This document shows positions 23,001-32,800 of a stretch of 64,000 bases of DNA, piece by piece. Numbering within the stretch: the first letter of the stretch is position 1; every line of letters begins with the position of its first letter. Made by a program: the position numbers and the translations under genes. The notes under the pieces were generated by a model. The model did no database searches, had not been told where the DNA came from, and saw nothing but the letters and a program-made list of their open reading frames with translations. The DNA is from Yamagishiella unicocca (taxonomy: Eukaryota; Chlorophyta; Chlorophyceae; Chlamydomonadales; Volvocaceae): contig BDSL01000098.1 of NCBI GenBank assembly GCA_003116995.1, positions 248,001-312,000 of the forward strand, in the 5' to 3' direction.

Positions 23001-23412
23001 CCTTATTGCCTGCAGCTGCTCCTGCGAACGCACGCCCTATCGCCCCCACCTACCCGACTAGGACGCCCATCGGTCGAACTGGACATGCAGTTATGCAACA
23101 AGTTGGCAACAGCCAAGCGCGGCGTGTTTTCGCGAGCGAGGTCCGCATTTGCGGAGCAGCTGTACAAAAAGGAACGAGGGGTTCGAGAATACGCGTGAGT
23201 CGGCCAAAGGAAAAGCATGCCGATAACGTCTTAATGGCAGCGTCAAGAGCAAACAACGAATAAGATGTAGGCTGCAGATAAACGTTCTACCTCTGAAGGA
23301 CGGCGCTGGTCTGCGCGTGTACGCACGCGGAGGAGAGGCTGGGCACTTCATTCTGTGCTTGTGCTCCAACCAGGAGGATGAGCGCTGTGATCAATGGTAT
23401 AGCCAGTTGCAT
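11004..23412 (-). CDS. Receptor-type class III nucleotidyl cyclase: SBP-like ectodomain, TM, tandem cyclase domains
   Basis: Modelled exons from the start: 23412-23323 (or to 23291), 22894-22781, 21833-21720, 21403-21127, 20291-20152, 19857-19741, 19368-19213, 18760-18604, 18151-17983, 17702-17559, 17046-16803, 16345-16229, 15902-15834, 15483-15380, 15149-14207, 13782-12281, 11786-11225 and, tentatively, 11108-11004. Phases agree at every junction from exon 2 to exon 17, giving about 1,670-1,710 residues. The product has a signal peptide, an extracellular solute-binding-protein-like domain, one membrane helix and two class III cyclase domains, each interrupted by low-complexity insertions. 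It presumably converts ligand binding outside into cAMP or cGMP inside. Chlorophycean algae carry expanded families of such cyclases. The intron starting at 19740 uses a GC donor. The exon 1 donor and the last exon are uncertain. Confidence 0.78.
11225..12770 (-). other. Second, degenerate class III cyclase domain (C2)
   Basis: In order: LTVPAAATLLTWN (position of TDIxGSTxLWE), KPYVVEG, GVMTVAFES (position of GDSFIVAF, near 12366), LPSLNWPAALLDHPLCEPL across the 12281/11786 junction, a Ser/Arg-rich insertion, and LVYKGRAWQALVKLAGKARV. Both metal Asp positions are lost (Val and Gly). The transition-state Asn and Arg positions are Gln and Lys, which are conservative changes. The residue pattern thus resembles a C2-type partner of the first domain. 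Confidence 0.6.
13783..14206 (-). repeat. 26-bp minisatellite in a cyclase intron
   Basis: The intron between exons 15149-14207 and 13782-12281 contains about eight tandem copies of a 26-bp unit, 13878-14093, containing GTCCGAGAGTGATCAT. The first copies are perfect and later ones degrade progressively (GTCCAAGAGTG, GCCCAAGAGTG), indicating decay from one side. Confidence 0.85.
16350..16510. repeat. G-rich low-complexity tract in a cyclase intron
   Basis: Imperfect G-rich repeats such as GGAGGGGCGGGGGGG on the plus strand, which form the polypyrimidine side of the minus-strand intron 16346-16802 directly before its acceptor. Confidence 0.7.
16899..16967 (-). other. Single transmembrane helix of the receptor cyclase
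   Basis: Exon 17046-16803 encodes about 23 hydrophobic residues (IIVGSICGAVLALTAAVAAV core) followed by the basic stop-transfer RHRRRK. The first cyclase motif (CITDIQ) starts about 28 residues later, so the ectodomain is outside and the cyclase inside. Confidence 0.8.
17711..17741. repeat. CA microsatellite
   Basis: A nearly pure (CA)n run in the intron 17703-17982 of the cyclase, just upstream of the minus-strand acceptor at 17703. Confidence 0.8.
18166..18262. repeat. 16-bp minisatellite in a cyclase intron
   Basis: About six tandem copies of a unit reading GTGGGAAGACGAGGG with small variants, in the intron 18152-18603. Confidence 0.75.
18343..18570. repeat. 20-bp minisatellite in the same cyclase intron
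   Basis: Tandem copies of AACCCCACCGAACCTGATCC, perfect at 18350-18490 and then diverging (AACCCGACCGAACC). It shares the intron 18152-18603 with the 16-bp array. Confidence 0.85.
18905..19055. repeat. 10-bp minisatellite in a cyclase intron
   Basis: About 15 copies of GCGCTACTAG in the intron 18761-19212, nearly perfect. It is flanked at 19065-19140 by GGCGCCGGCAGTGGCTCT repeats. Confidence 0.85.
20695..21030. repeat. C-rich minisatellite and ACGGCGCACATGCACA repeats in a cyclase intron
   Basis: At 20695-20850 there are about five copies of a roughly 28-bp unit containing CGCCCTTCCTCGCTCCCACC. At 20870-21030 there are imperfect repeats of GGTACGGCGCACATGCACA. Both lie in the intron 20292-21126. 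Confidence 0.75.
21411..21640. repeat. CACAGCCGCAG hexamer-type repeats
   Basis: Irregular array of CACAGCCGCAGCCACAG-like units in the intron 21404-21719 of the cyclase. Confidence 0.75.
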
Positions 23413-26352
23413 GGACGCCCTTGAAAGCGAACACGCGCCCTGTCCAGTAAATACGTGTGGACAGCTTTGCGCTGCCAATAAAACTACATTAATCTGACCT
23501 CATCATACAATATAGCAATGGCTTTGGAAGAAATCAGATGGCACGTAACTTTGCCAGAGCGCAATAATGCATGACCCGGAATCGATACTTAACGCAAAGA
23601 ATAGGAACGTTATTTTGCAAGGCGCTGTCACTGCCATCACTACAACTGGCATTATGCTAGCAGCCAGAGGTTACGGTCTACGGCAGAGTTATCGTTGGGA
23701 GTGTGACCGGGATCGCTTCGCGGCATGGACGGCTTATACCGGCCCTCGCCTTCCCGTTCAGGGTAAAACGTTTCTACATTTCGCGTCGGAGCGCAGGCGA
23801 CGGTATTTACTGCATGTGTCAGTTTGGCTTGCGTTCATGGTCAGGGCAGTTACAACAAGATTTATTATAGGCGGTTGACCGCCCTATGATCGTCACACGA
23901 CCCTATACTAGCGATGTAAAGAATTGCAATGATTGGAGAAAATGGATGCTACTCGTCGATGATGAGTCTTACTTCACAAATTAAAATTTGGACGATTAGA
24001 AAATTTGGAGCAATGGGTACAATTGACTTATTATTATTTGGACAGGGGCATGGGTAGGGATAATTGGAACAATGGGGACTCTGGAAATGGGAACGATTTG
24101 AACAAATGGAACAAATTCAGATCAAGTCAAAACACTCAAACAATTAAAACAAATTGGAGCAATTGGAACAACTTTTAACAATTGGAATTACAACCAAACG
24201 ACAGTGAAATTGGTTGGAGAAATTGGATACTGGTACTCCCTGTACTCGTCGATGAGTTCAGAACCTCGGTTATCGCATCGCCGCCTGAGGTTGAACTGCG
24301 CTATCTCCCCACGTCACTTCACAGACACCGTTCCATTATCCGCTCCAAAACCGAGCTGACAGCAAAAGCGTCCCTCATACCAATTGAAATGCCCGCCCAC
24401 CGACCGGTCTGTTGAGTATCCTCCGCATCCGAGTACCCTAAGAAACTTCTGCAAGGGCGTCGGAGGGCGGCAAGGGAGCCGACAAGCAGGGCGACATCGC
24501 CCAGCGCCCCCTGCACCCAGAGTTGCCGCACGCGAGTCTCATGTGCCTCTACACTTCCCACCATAAGAACACAGACCAGGTGCTCCCATGAAATAAAGTG
24601 ACTGCGCCAGCCTGCGTCAGACGGCGTCATAGCTTACCCTGCGGCCAGGACCGCCGGGACCGCCGCCATGAGTCCCTGCTGTCTGTCACATGGAATACCC
24701 CCCTGTTCACCCCTGGATTCTTGAGCCCTTGTCCTATCCATCAGGGTCATACTACTCACCCATGCCTGACCGTTCTTACCATTTCTTACCCACGATGCGT
24801 CATGAAGGGCTGCCGCTAGCTGTCCCAGTGGTTCTGGACATCTGGGTACTTTGGAGAGGCCATTCTAAGCATGTTACCCTGTTCCTATCGCGTCGCTTGG
24901 TTACCGGAGTTGACGGTGTCCGCCCCTCCGCTGTTGACCAGCGGAAGGGTGTCCATCTGGTTCGTGTGGCCTGGTCTGTGCTCGGTTCTGCCGCCCTCTC
25001 AGTATCCCGCCGCTGGGCGCTTGCGGAATGCGACAGTTACCGTAAAGCCTCCAGAATGCGACAGTCACATGGGAGGTAGGCAGAACGTCTACAAGCGCCG
25101 ACGCGCAACCAGGAGGGCCCGATGGGTCAGTAGTTGAAGTACTTATTGTAACGGTTATAATGGGTTCCAGACCAAAGGTAGAACCATCGGGCACATCGCC
25201 TGACACTGAGGGAGACGAAGTACTGTAGTGGACGAGCACGGACAGGTACGGAAAGGCGCGGACAAGCACGGACGAGCAGCCAAGCCCCCAAGGAGTTCGC
25301 CGGCGCGACCGACGGCGTCCGACGCTTGCTGGTAATTGTGTCAGCAGGCTAAGGATTGTATGTAACAGAGCTGGCAGGGAGGGGACCGAGGTCCGAAGAG
25401 ATTATTGTTGAAGGACCAATCTGTTTGAGCGACAGGGCTTATATTTCAACGACATCCCAGCAAAGTATCTTTACAGAGAGATGACCGGGCAGTGATGAGG
25501 TTGGCAATACGTTTGGAGCCATCCCAGTCCCGCGTCCGTCGCTTCTGCCAGGTTCTGTTCATAGCAAACATTTCATCCCCATCTGCGCTGCCTAGCGGGT
25601 AGCGGCAGCTTGCGGCAAGAACCTGCCTGTAGCTCCACCTGCCAGCTTCGCGGGGTGCCTCTGCCGAGTGCGTTCTCTTTCCTTTCTCTGTCTCCTTCAG
25701 TGTCAGGCGAGGGCCCGATAGCTCCACCTTCAGATGACGAGTACGTCAAGAGTACGTTGCGGCAGCTACGACTACCTTGCTTTCTTTGTCTCTTTCAGTG
25801 TTAGCCGATGCGGCCGATGGTTCTACCTTTCTAAAGGCCTGGAGCCAACTGTAACGAATACCACTACTACCTTGGCTGCCTGCCCCTGCCCGGAGAGCCG
25901 TGCACGCAGCTGCTGAACACTCCGCGTCGTACGACATTTGTATCGCCGGCTCGACAACCTGGCGGTGCTGTGCGATACACTGCTTTGCGGTCCCGTCGCC
26001 ATCCCGTATGCTCGTACGGCAGCTCGCTGCTACCAGTTTGAGCGCAGAGACATGCGTGTTCATGACCGTACGGCCAACAAAGGCAATCACCATCTGATTG
26101 GAACAATATCTGCTAGAAGGCCGCCATCAATACGTCACCATTATGGTAGGGCGCATGTCTGGCGCGTTTCCTGTTCCAGCAACGTAAGGCGCGCAAGGCG
26201 TGGTGCGCGCCGTATTAACGCTCGCCGACGCCGCACGCTCCGCCAACTCAACTTCGGTCGCCCAAGGCCAAAGCAGCTGGCGTGTCGCAGGCCGGGTGGC
26301 CGGGTTCACTCCCACCTGGCTGAGTCATGCATTCGGTTACGCCAAACGGTAT
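23413..26352. other. Region upstream of the cyclase, AT-rich, with repeats and no supported gene
   Basis: This stretch holds the cyclase promoter side. 23930-24200 is unusually AT-rich for this window, with imperfect AATTGGAACAA repeats. The open frame 23567-23878 (+) encodes 103 residues with no family resemblance. Three degenerate copies of a dispersed repeat occur at 25141-25880 (separate entry). I see no convincing exon chain. Confidence 0.5.
25141..25880. repeat. Three degenerate copies of a dispersed repeat
   Basis: Copies at 25141-25215 (minus), 25690-25745 (plus) and 25785-25880 (plus) share a block containing CAGTGTCAGGCGA, GCCCGATGGTTCTACCTTT and CTGGAACCCACTGTAAC. A fourth copy lies at 39655-39705 (plus). 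Copies are preceded by a CTCTTTCAG-like pyrimidine tract. Some still read DGSTF and LEPTVT. The origin is unknown: either a transposon fragment or remnants of a gene family. Confidence 0.55.
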
Positions 26353-26357
26353 TTACA
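26353..26357 (-). terminator. Candidate poly(A) signal TGTAA (26654-29223 gene)
   Basis: TTACA on the plus strand reads TGTAA on the minus strand, about 300 bp after the stop codon of the unknown Q/G-rich gene. Confidence 0.4.
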
Positions 26358-26653
26358 CGGAGCTTCGGCGTTGCCGAGTGAAATCAGCCTTGCAGCGCGG
26401 GGGCCTCCCAGGCCAACCCACCAGCGCCCTGAGTCCCACTTCGATCTTTCGAACAAAGCAAGCGGTATCGCAGCTGCCCGGTATCGCAGCTGCCACAGCT
26501 GCGGCAGCACCCACATTCCCACACGTCGATAGTGAACCCTTACGGAATCCAGTCGTCAAGGGACACCAATCTTGCCCGCCCCTCGTTGCGCGGCCCAGGG
26601 CCTGCCGCTGCAGCAGGCCAGTCCAAGCCCGCCAGGTGCCTGCCCAGCTGCAG

Positions 26654-29223
26654 CTACAGCATGCGACCGCCCGTAACAACGCCTCCCTCGTCCACATGCC
26701 CATCGCCAGTGCCCGCGCGCCCCCTGCCGGGACTCCCGGGTCTCCGCCGCGGTGAGGCAGCGCGCATGCCCTTCTGCTTCATGTTCACGAACGTGGGTCG
26801 AACCCGCTCCTGCGCGCAACAGGTGGGGTAGGGGGCGTGGGGTGTTGCGACGTCGGGTTGAAGGTCCGCGCGAGGGGGAAGGCGTAAATGCCGCGGACGG
26901 TCGACACGGCAGAAGCGAACTCTCAGGGCCCCCGGGTGCAGTTGTGAGTACGTTGCCGTACCGGCAGCCGAGCAATGCGCCCAGGCCCGTACAAGACAGG
27001 GGGTGTTAGGAGGAGGTGGGACGGACAGGAGGTGCACATCCGGCCTCCAAGGGGGGGGGAGGACAGTGCGAGATGTAGGAGCAGGGCATCTGGGTACCAC
27101 ACAAGTATAAAAGCAAGTAGAAAACAGCTCCCCCCTCCATGCCGCGGTACCGCACCACTAGACCCCCCCACTTTGCCCTGCGTCCCGAACGGCAGCATCA
27201 GCCCCCCCACCCAGTGAGGGCAGGACCGCATCCTCTCCCGTCCTCAACAACCCTCTAGCCTTACTGTCCTGCTTCTCTTGTGAGCTGGGGCTGGTATTCC
27301 AGCCCCGTCCTCCGACCGCCCCACAGAGTTCTCCAGCATGTGCATTTAGGCAGCAGTTCGACACGGCTCGCATCCTAGTCTATCCGATCATTCACCTCAC
27401 ATTGCCAACACGCGTTCCTTCCCCCTTTCCTCCCCTGTCCACTCCCCCAAACCACGCCCCGGGTTCCCTGTCGCCGCCAACACGGCCAGTCCCAGCCCGG
27501 GGGCCCACTCACCAGGCTGATCGGCAGCTCCTGGTGCGCCACCACGTCCTCCAAAGAGGGCCCATCCAGGCCGGCAATGTACTGATTGGTGGTGCTGCCC
27601 TGACCCCCGCCTCCCATCATGCCGATGCTCGCCGCCACGGCCGCCGCCGCCGCGCCGCTGCCGCTGCCCTGCGCCGGCCGCGCCGTGCCACACGTGTACT
27701 GCCGCTGTACGTCCCGGATCTGCGAGCACAACTGGTCGTACGACGGCGCGGCGATGAAGGGCGGCGGCCTGGAGCGGAGCAGGTGCTCGGCGGTGGCGGG
27801 CGGCGGCGGCGGCAGGTGCTGGGGCTTGGACGCCATTTTGGACGCCAGGTAGGCGCGGGTGAAGGTGGGGTGCATCCCGGGGTTGGGAATGGATGCTGGG
27901 AACATCGCGCTGTCGCGCGGCTCGCCGCTGTCATCGGTGACCCGGCCCTGCCGCGAATTGGACGCCGACGGCGCCGCCGTCGCGCCGCCGCCGTCGTACG
28001 CCACCGGGCTGGGCGGCGGCACAGAGTCCGCCTGCACGGGCTCCGCCTCCTCCTCGCCGCCGCCCTCCTCGCCGCCGCCCTCCGCCACTCCCCTGACGGA
28101 GGTGAGGAAGGTGCGGTCCTTCTCGTCCTCCGCCCGCTGCTGCTGCGGGTACTGCTGCTGGTACTGCTGCTGCCTGGCCGCGTTCATGACGTGCTCCGGA
28201 ACCACGGTTTCGAAGGAGATGAGCGGCCCTTTGAGCAAGGCCTTACGCATGCGCGCGTCCACCACCACCAGCTGGTCCAGGATGGAGTCCAGCGCCTCCA
28301 GGTCGCTCACGCTGCTGACTCCCCACGGCGCCGCTGCGCTATAGCCCCCGCCCCCAGGTCCCCCGCCCCCGCCCCCTTGCTGCTCCTCCCACATCTGCTG
28401 CTGGCCCTGCACCATGGCCGCCTCCGCGGCCGCCACCACGTCATCCGCGAACTGCTGCTGGTACTGCATGTCCAGCTGCATCAAGCCCCCCGGATCTCCT
28501 TCCGCCTGGTACGATGCGTAGCCGTTGTCGTAGGCGCCGGGCGCGCGGTTGCTGCCGGCACTGGCACCGCGGTAGGCCTGCTGTTGGCCCTCCAGCTGCT
28601 GCCGCATGGGGTTGTTACGCATGAAGGCGCTGGGTGGTTTGCGCTTGGGCTGGTATGGGTGGGAGGCGGGCGTGGGGCCGGGCAGGATGGAGGGGTGCTG
28701 GGTGAGCGGCTGCAGCGGCTCGGTCAGCTGCGGCTGCGCGCCCAGCGACCATGACCCTGTGCGTCCCGGGCCTGCGCCTGAGCCTGTGCCGGCGGCGAAT
28801 CCGTGCATCAGCGGCGGGAGCTTGGCGTTTTGTTGGCCGCCCGTGAGGCCATCGCTCGGGTGCGCTGAGGGCGGGTGTAGGGCGTACGACATGACGGGCC
28901 CCGACTGCCGCTTCGAGTTGACGGAGCCGTTGCTGGAGGCGTGATCTTTCGCTGACGACACCGCCACCACCTGGCCTGACAGCCGAGTGGCAGCGGCGCC
29001 CACGCTGCTTGGCCCGGGCCCAGCCGAGTTTGCGAGGGACGGCAAGAAGTCACCGTATACGCTTGGCACGTTGACGGCCTGCATGACAGGAGCTGGAAAT
29101 TTGAGAACTTGGGCATCGCGTGCCATGAGGACGCGTGAAAGCGTTCGATTTGGTCTCTCCCCTTACATTTGCTGGCGGTGGTGCAAACGCTTCGTTTAAG
29201 TTGATAGAAGCGGCCTTGGCCAT
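26654..29223 (-). CDS. Unknown Gln/Gly/Pro-rich protein
   Basis: Preferred model has exons 29223-29167, 29078-27513 and 26809-26654, all joined in phase 0, giving 592 residues. It starts MAKAASINLNEAFAPPPAN and continues AVNVPSVYGDFLPSLANS. An alternative start at 29126 (MARDAQVLKFPAPVMQ) without the first intron cannot be excluded. No known domain is recognised. Most of the chain is low-complexity (poly-Gln, poly-Gly, Pro/Ala). The parts that look ordered or conserved are SVSDLEALDSILDQLVVVDA, KGPLISFETVVPEHVMNAAR, NPGMHPTFTRAYLASKM and YDQLCSQIRDVQRQY. The C-terminus is basic (MKQKGMRAASPRRRPGS) and then Gly-rich. It is divergent from the next gene, 618 bp away. Confidence 0.6.
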
Positions 29224-29841
29224 GTCTACGTTGTGCAAAGGGCTACAAGACTTCTATAAGGGGTCGCGGGCGGGTTGGCCAGTCAGTGGCCGCGCCCCAC
29301 TCATACCGTCATAGGAAGCATTTCATGTAAGGATAAGTGAACGAGTCAATATTCATTTCGGAAGCGGCGTCGCCTTGGTCCTCAGCACTTTGGCTTTGGC
29401 TAATTAATTAACAATGCCGCTGCTATGCAGAGCTGGATTTTGATCATGTAAGTTAATGCCGTGTAAATATGAATACCATGTATTGCAAGTTTTCAGCCTC
29501 TTAGCGACTTGGGCCGAGCGACGTACAGAGCCCCCGCCATGTGGGTTTGAAGCCAACCAAGGATTGCATCGCAGCTAGTGACACCGATCACTTAACTATT
29601 TGCTTGGGGCGTACTGTGATTTATGGTGCGGTTTGCTGTCTGGGTGCCCATACCACCTGACGTCTCGCTGGTGGGGCAGCCCAATTTCCCCTAAGGCCAG
29701 ATCGCTATCAGAAGCCCTCCACTTATTATAGTTATTGCAGCTTCGCGGCATGCGACTGCCCTCGTCCGGAGCACGCCAGGCAATAGTGGCCAGAGACCTT
29801 GGCCACGGATTGCCGCGCAGCACGGGATGCATCACCACACG
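29224..29841. promoter_or_regulatory. Divergent intergenic region
   Basis: These 618 bp separate the starts of two divergent genes and so should hold both promoters. The block 29280-29480 is AT-rich for this window (for example TAATTAATTAAC near 29400). I see no unambiguous TATA box. Confidence 0.4.
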
Positions 29842-32800
29842 ATGGCGTTGCCAGAAGCCATCAGGCATGATAGCAAGCGCAAGCCGCCGACAGGTAGGCG
29901 GCTGGCGTGTAGGCTGACGCTTCTGGCCACCTGTCGGCGAATGAGGCGCAATCCTCCCGAGGGGGAGACTGGTCGCCAAAGACCATACTCCCGTTTCTAT
30001 CTCACTACCCCTGGGAGGTGTGACTGCCGCCTGTGACACGCTGCTGGCCCACACGGAGCGCGAGGGCTGGGCACGGCGGGCAAGGCTATAGGGGCCAGGC
30101 ACACGTGGAAATCGCTACCAACACAACCCCGCTCCGTAACCTCAATCGTGGTCATTTCACTTGTCTGTGCGCCACCCGCAGGATGCTGACCCAAATCGGC
30201 GGCGCGGTCGGAATCCCAACAGTAACAGCTACGAAGCCGGCTCGGACGATGACGACGACGACGACGATAGCGGCGCTCAGCCGTACGCCAAGTACACGGC
30301 CAGCGGTGCCCTTGGCGCGCTGTACGACGGCGTGGACGCCGCGGACAACCCCGACGCCGCTGCCGTGGCAGACACCGTGCGCGCGAAGCAGCTGGCGGCT
30401 GTACGGCGCACCCGCGCCGCCGCCGCCGCCAACGCTTCCGCCGCTGCCCGCCAGCGTGGCGCGGGTGTGGAGGAGTACCTGGCCAGCCGGGGCCTGGGCT
30501 CCATCGCACAGTTCCGCGAGATGGCGCAGGAGGACCTGCAGCGCACTCTAGCGGACCTGGAAGGTGGGGGGGCGGGGGGGGTCGGGACACGGTGTACGGC
30601 ATGCACGTGGTGTACGGCCCTCCTGACTGTACTGCACGTGCACCTGGCGGCCGGAGCTCTGTGGTTGCGGCCCTTTGAAGACCGTGCACACGTGCTGCGG
30701 CGAGGGGCGGCGTGCCTGCCTCCCTTCCAGCGCCGACCAGCGCGACCCCCCTGCTTCATGGTGCCCCCGCCCGACTCCCCACCTGCTGCCTCCCTCGATC
30801 CAACCCGTAGAGGCGGACCTGGCCGCTCTGGGGGCGCAGGTGGCAGCGCAGGGAGGCGACCTGGAGGCGGACTGGGCCGCGCTGGAGAGCGGCCGCAGCA
30901 CCACCGGCCTGGCCAAGTCGTCCGCCTCGGGCCGCAGCGGGACCCGCGGGTCGGCCCTGCCTGACGACACGCTGCTGGTTCCCCCGTCAAACCCGCAGGT
31001 AGGGCCAGGAGCGGGGCGGGGTGTGCGGCTAGAAAAGCCGTCAATAGGAGGCGGAGGAGGAAAACTAGTTGGGGGATAGTTTGGGACACGTGTTTGAATT
31101 CGCATTAGGAGAGCTCGTTTGGGCTGTCGGGGAACCTGCGGACGGCGAGGCCCTTCGACGCCGTAAGGGAGGAAAGAATCCGGTTACCGCCCGAGTTTGG
31201 GTTATAGCGTTTGGGGCGCATACGTGTCATGCCCCAGCACCCCAGTGTTACACCTAGTGTCCGTGACGGCTAAAGCCTGCTCTGGGGCATGACATACGGG
31301 ACAAGTTGGTTTGTGGGCTGTTCCTTTGGGGAAGCCATCGGCTGGTTTCGGCGCAGTTGGCTGCGTTGGGGTAGATTGCGAAGCAGTGGCCTCGCGGCAA
31401 ACGATTGCGCGGCAGTGGGCCTTGCGGCGAACGAAGACCCATTGTGCCCCGCTACTGCTGGTGGGTGGCCGCAGGTGGAGCGGATGCGCGCGCAAATGAA
31501 GCAGATGAGGCGGAAGCGGCGCCTCTTCGACAGCGGCGACAACGACGGCGACGGGAGCATGTACGACGACCCCGCCAGCAGCAGCGGCAGCGACGACGAG
31601 GGCATCGTAGGCTACACATACGGCGCCCGGCCGTACCAGCCGCCGCCGCCGCGGACCTCCAACCCCTTCCTGCTGCTGCCCAAGCGCCCGCAGGATGTCG
31701 TCGGCGTGCCCACTGACATGGACACGTTGCTCGACAACCTGTACGAGGACCCCAAGCGGCCGGCGGCGGCCGGCGGCGCCTCCTCCTCCTCGTCCGACGA
31801 CGATCTGTACGACGACGATGGGTACGACGAGTACGGCAACCGCCAGCCTAGCTTTGTTGACAAGAAGGAGCTGAACGACCAGTTCAGCGACCGCATGCTG
31901 CGCGCGCTGCGCGGCGCGCTCGTGGAGCCAGGGGGGGCGCTGACGGCCAAGCCGGACCGCGGCGGCGGCGGCCTCCTGGCGCCGCCGCCACTGTCGCCGT
32001 CGTCGTCGTCGTCGTTGTCGGCGGCGGCGGCGTCTCAGGCGCCCTCACGCAGCCGCCAGCCCTCCGACTCGCCCAGCGGCGACTACGACGCGCTTATGGA
32101 GCTGCTGGAGTCGGTGGGAAATGATTTGGAGCTGGGGGCCAACGACGAGGACGCAGATGATCCGCGGGCCACACGGCGCGGCGCTCCGCCCGCCCCGGCG
32201 CTCGGCAGCAGCAGGCGTCCGCTGACGACGACGTCGCTTCTGCGGGGGCAGCAGGACACGTCGCCGAGTGGTTCGGGGCCGGGCAAGCCACAGCTGCTGG
32301 GCAGGCCGGGGGCTGCGGCTGCGGACGCCGCGGGCTCAGGCTCCCGGGCCGCCCGGGGCAAGGCCGTGTCCGCGGGCGCTGTGGAGGTGTCTCGGGGACG
32401 TGGCGGCGGCGGGAGCAGCGCGTTAGATGACGACGCCCGCTTTCTGGAGGATCTGCTGTCGGGTGGGGCGTGGGAAGGGGGAGGCGTGGGCTTAGGGGGT
32501 GGAGGTGAGGGCGGAGACGGAACCGGTGAGCCGCCGGGGGAGGAAAGGTAGCCTTAGCTGGGAGCAGAACTTATTGTTAACAAGCATTGGGGTGACGACC
32601 TACTCGACGTGTACATGCGTTGAATTCGCACACACACATATACACACACATACACATACACAGCATACTTAAAACACACACATACACACACACCATCATC
32701 CCGGCGCCCACCCCTTTGGCGCACTTTCTCCGGCCAGACAGTCCTCCTGTTCCCTTTTTCTCCTATGTCCCTTCTTCTCCTACATCCCTAAAAGCATTTC

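Larger units (their letters stand above)
17559..23412 (-). other. Signal peptide and solute-binding-protein-like ectodomain of the cyclase
   Basis: The start codon at 23410-23412 begins a typical signal peptide (MQLAIPLITALILLVGAQAQ). The following exons read like the type 1 extracellular solute-binding (sugar ABC-transporter periplasmic) fold: YDLLMATATAFGD, then NFAPYLLYYHLGIF followed by VPQTWEELADLAERYHG, then SHGVFWDPETLEPLVNTPAM, then MRGRMGLALVPGSTSVLDR with CTDKICPLAQ, and lastly EVGYDEGDVIRFL. Landmark order matches the algal receptor-cyclase ectodomains I know of. The ligand cannot be inferred from sequence. Introns here carry five different minisatellites. Confidence 0.72.

Noticed and set aside
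23567..23878. 103-codon plus-strand open frame upstream of the cyclase
   Set aside because: Starts with ATG but shows no similarity, no exon partners and lies in an AT-shifted intergenic tract.
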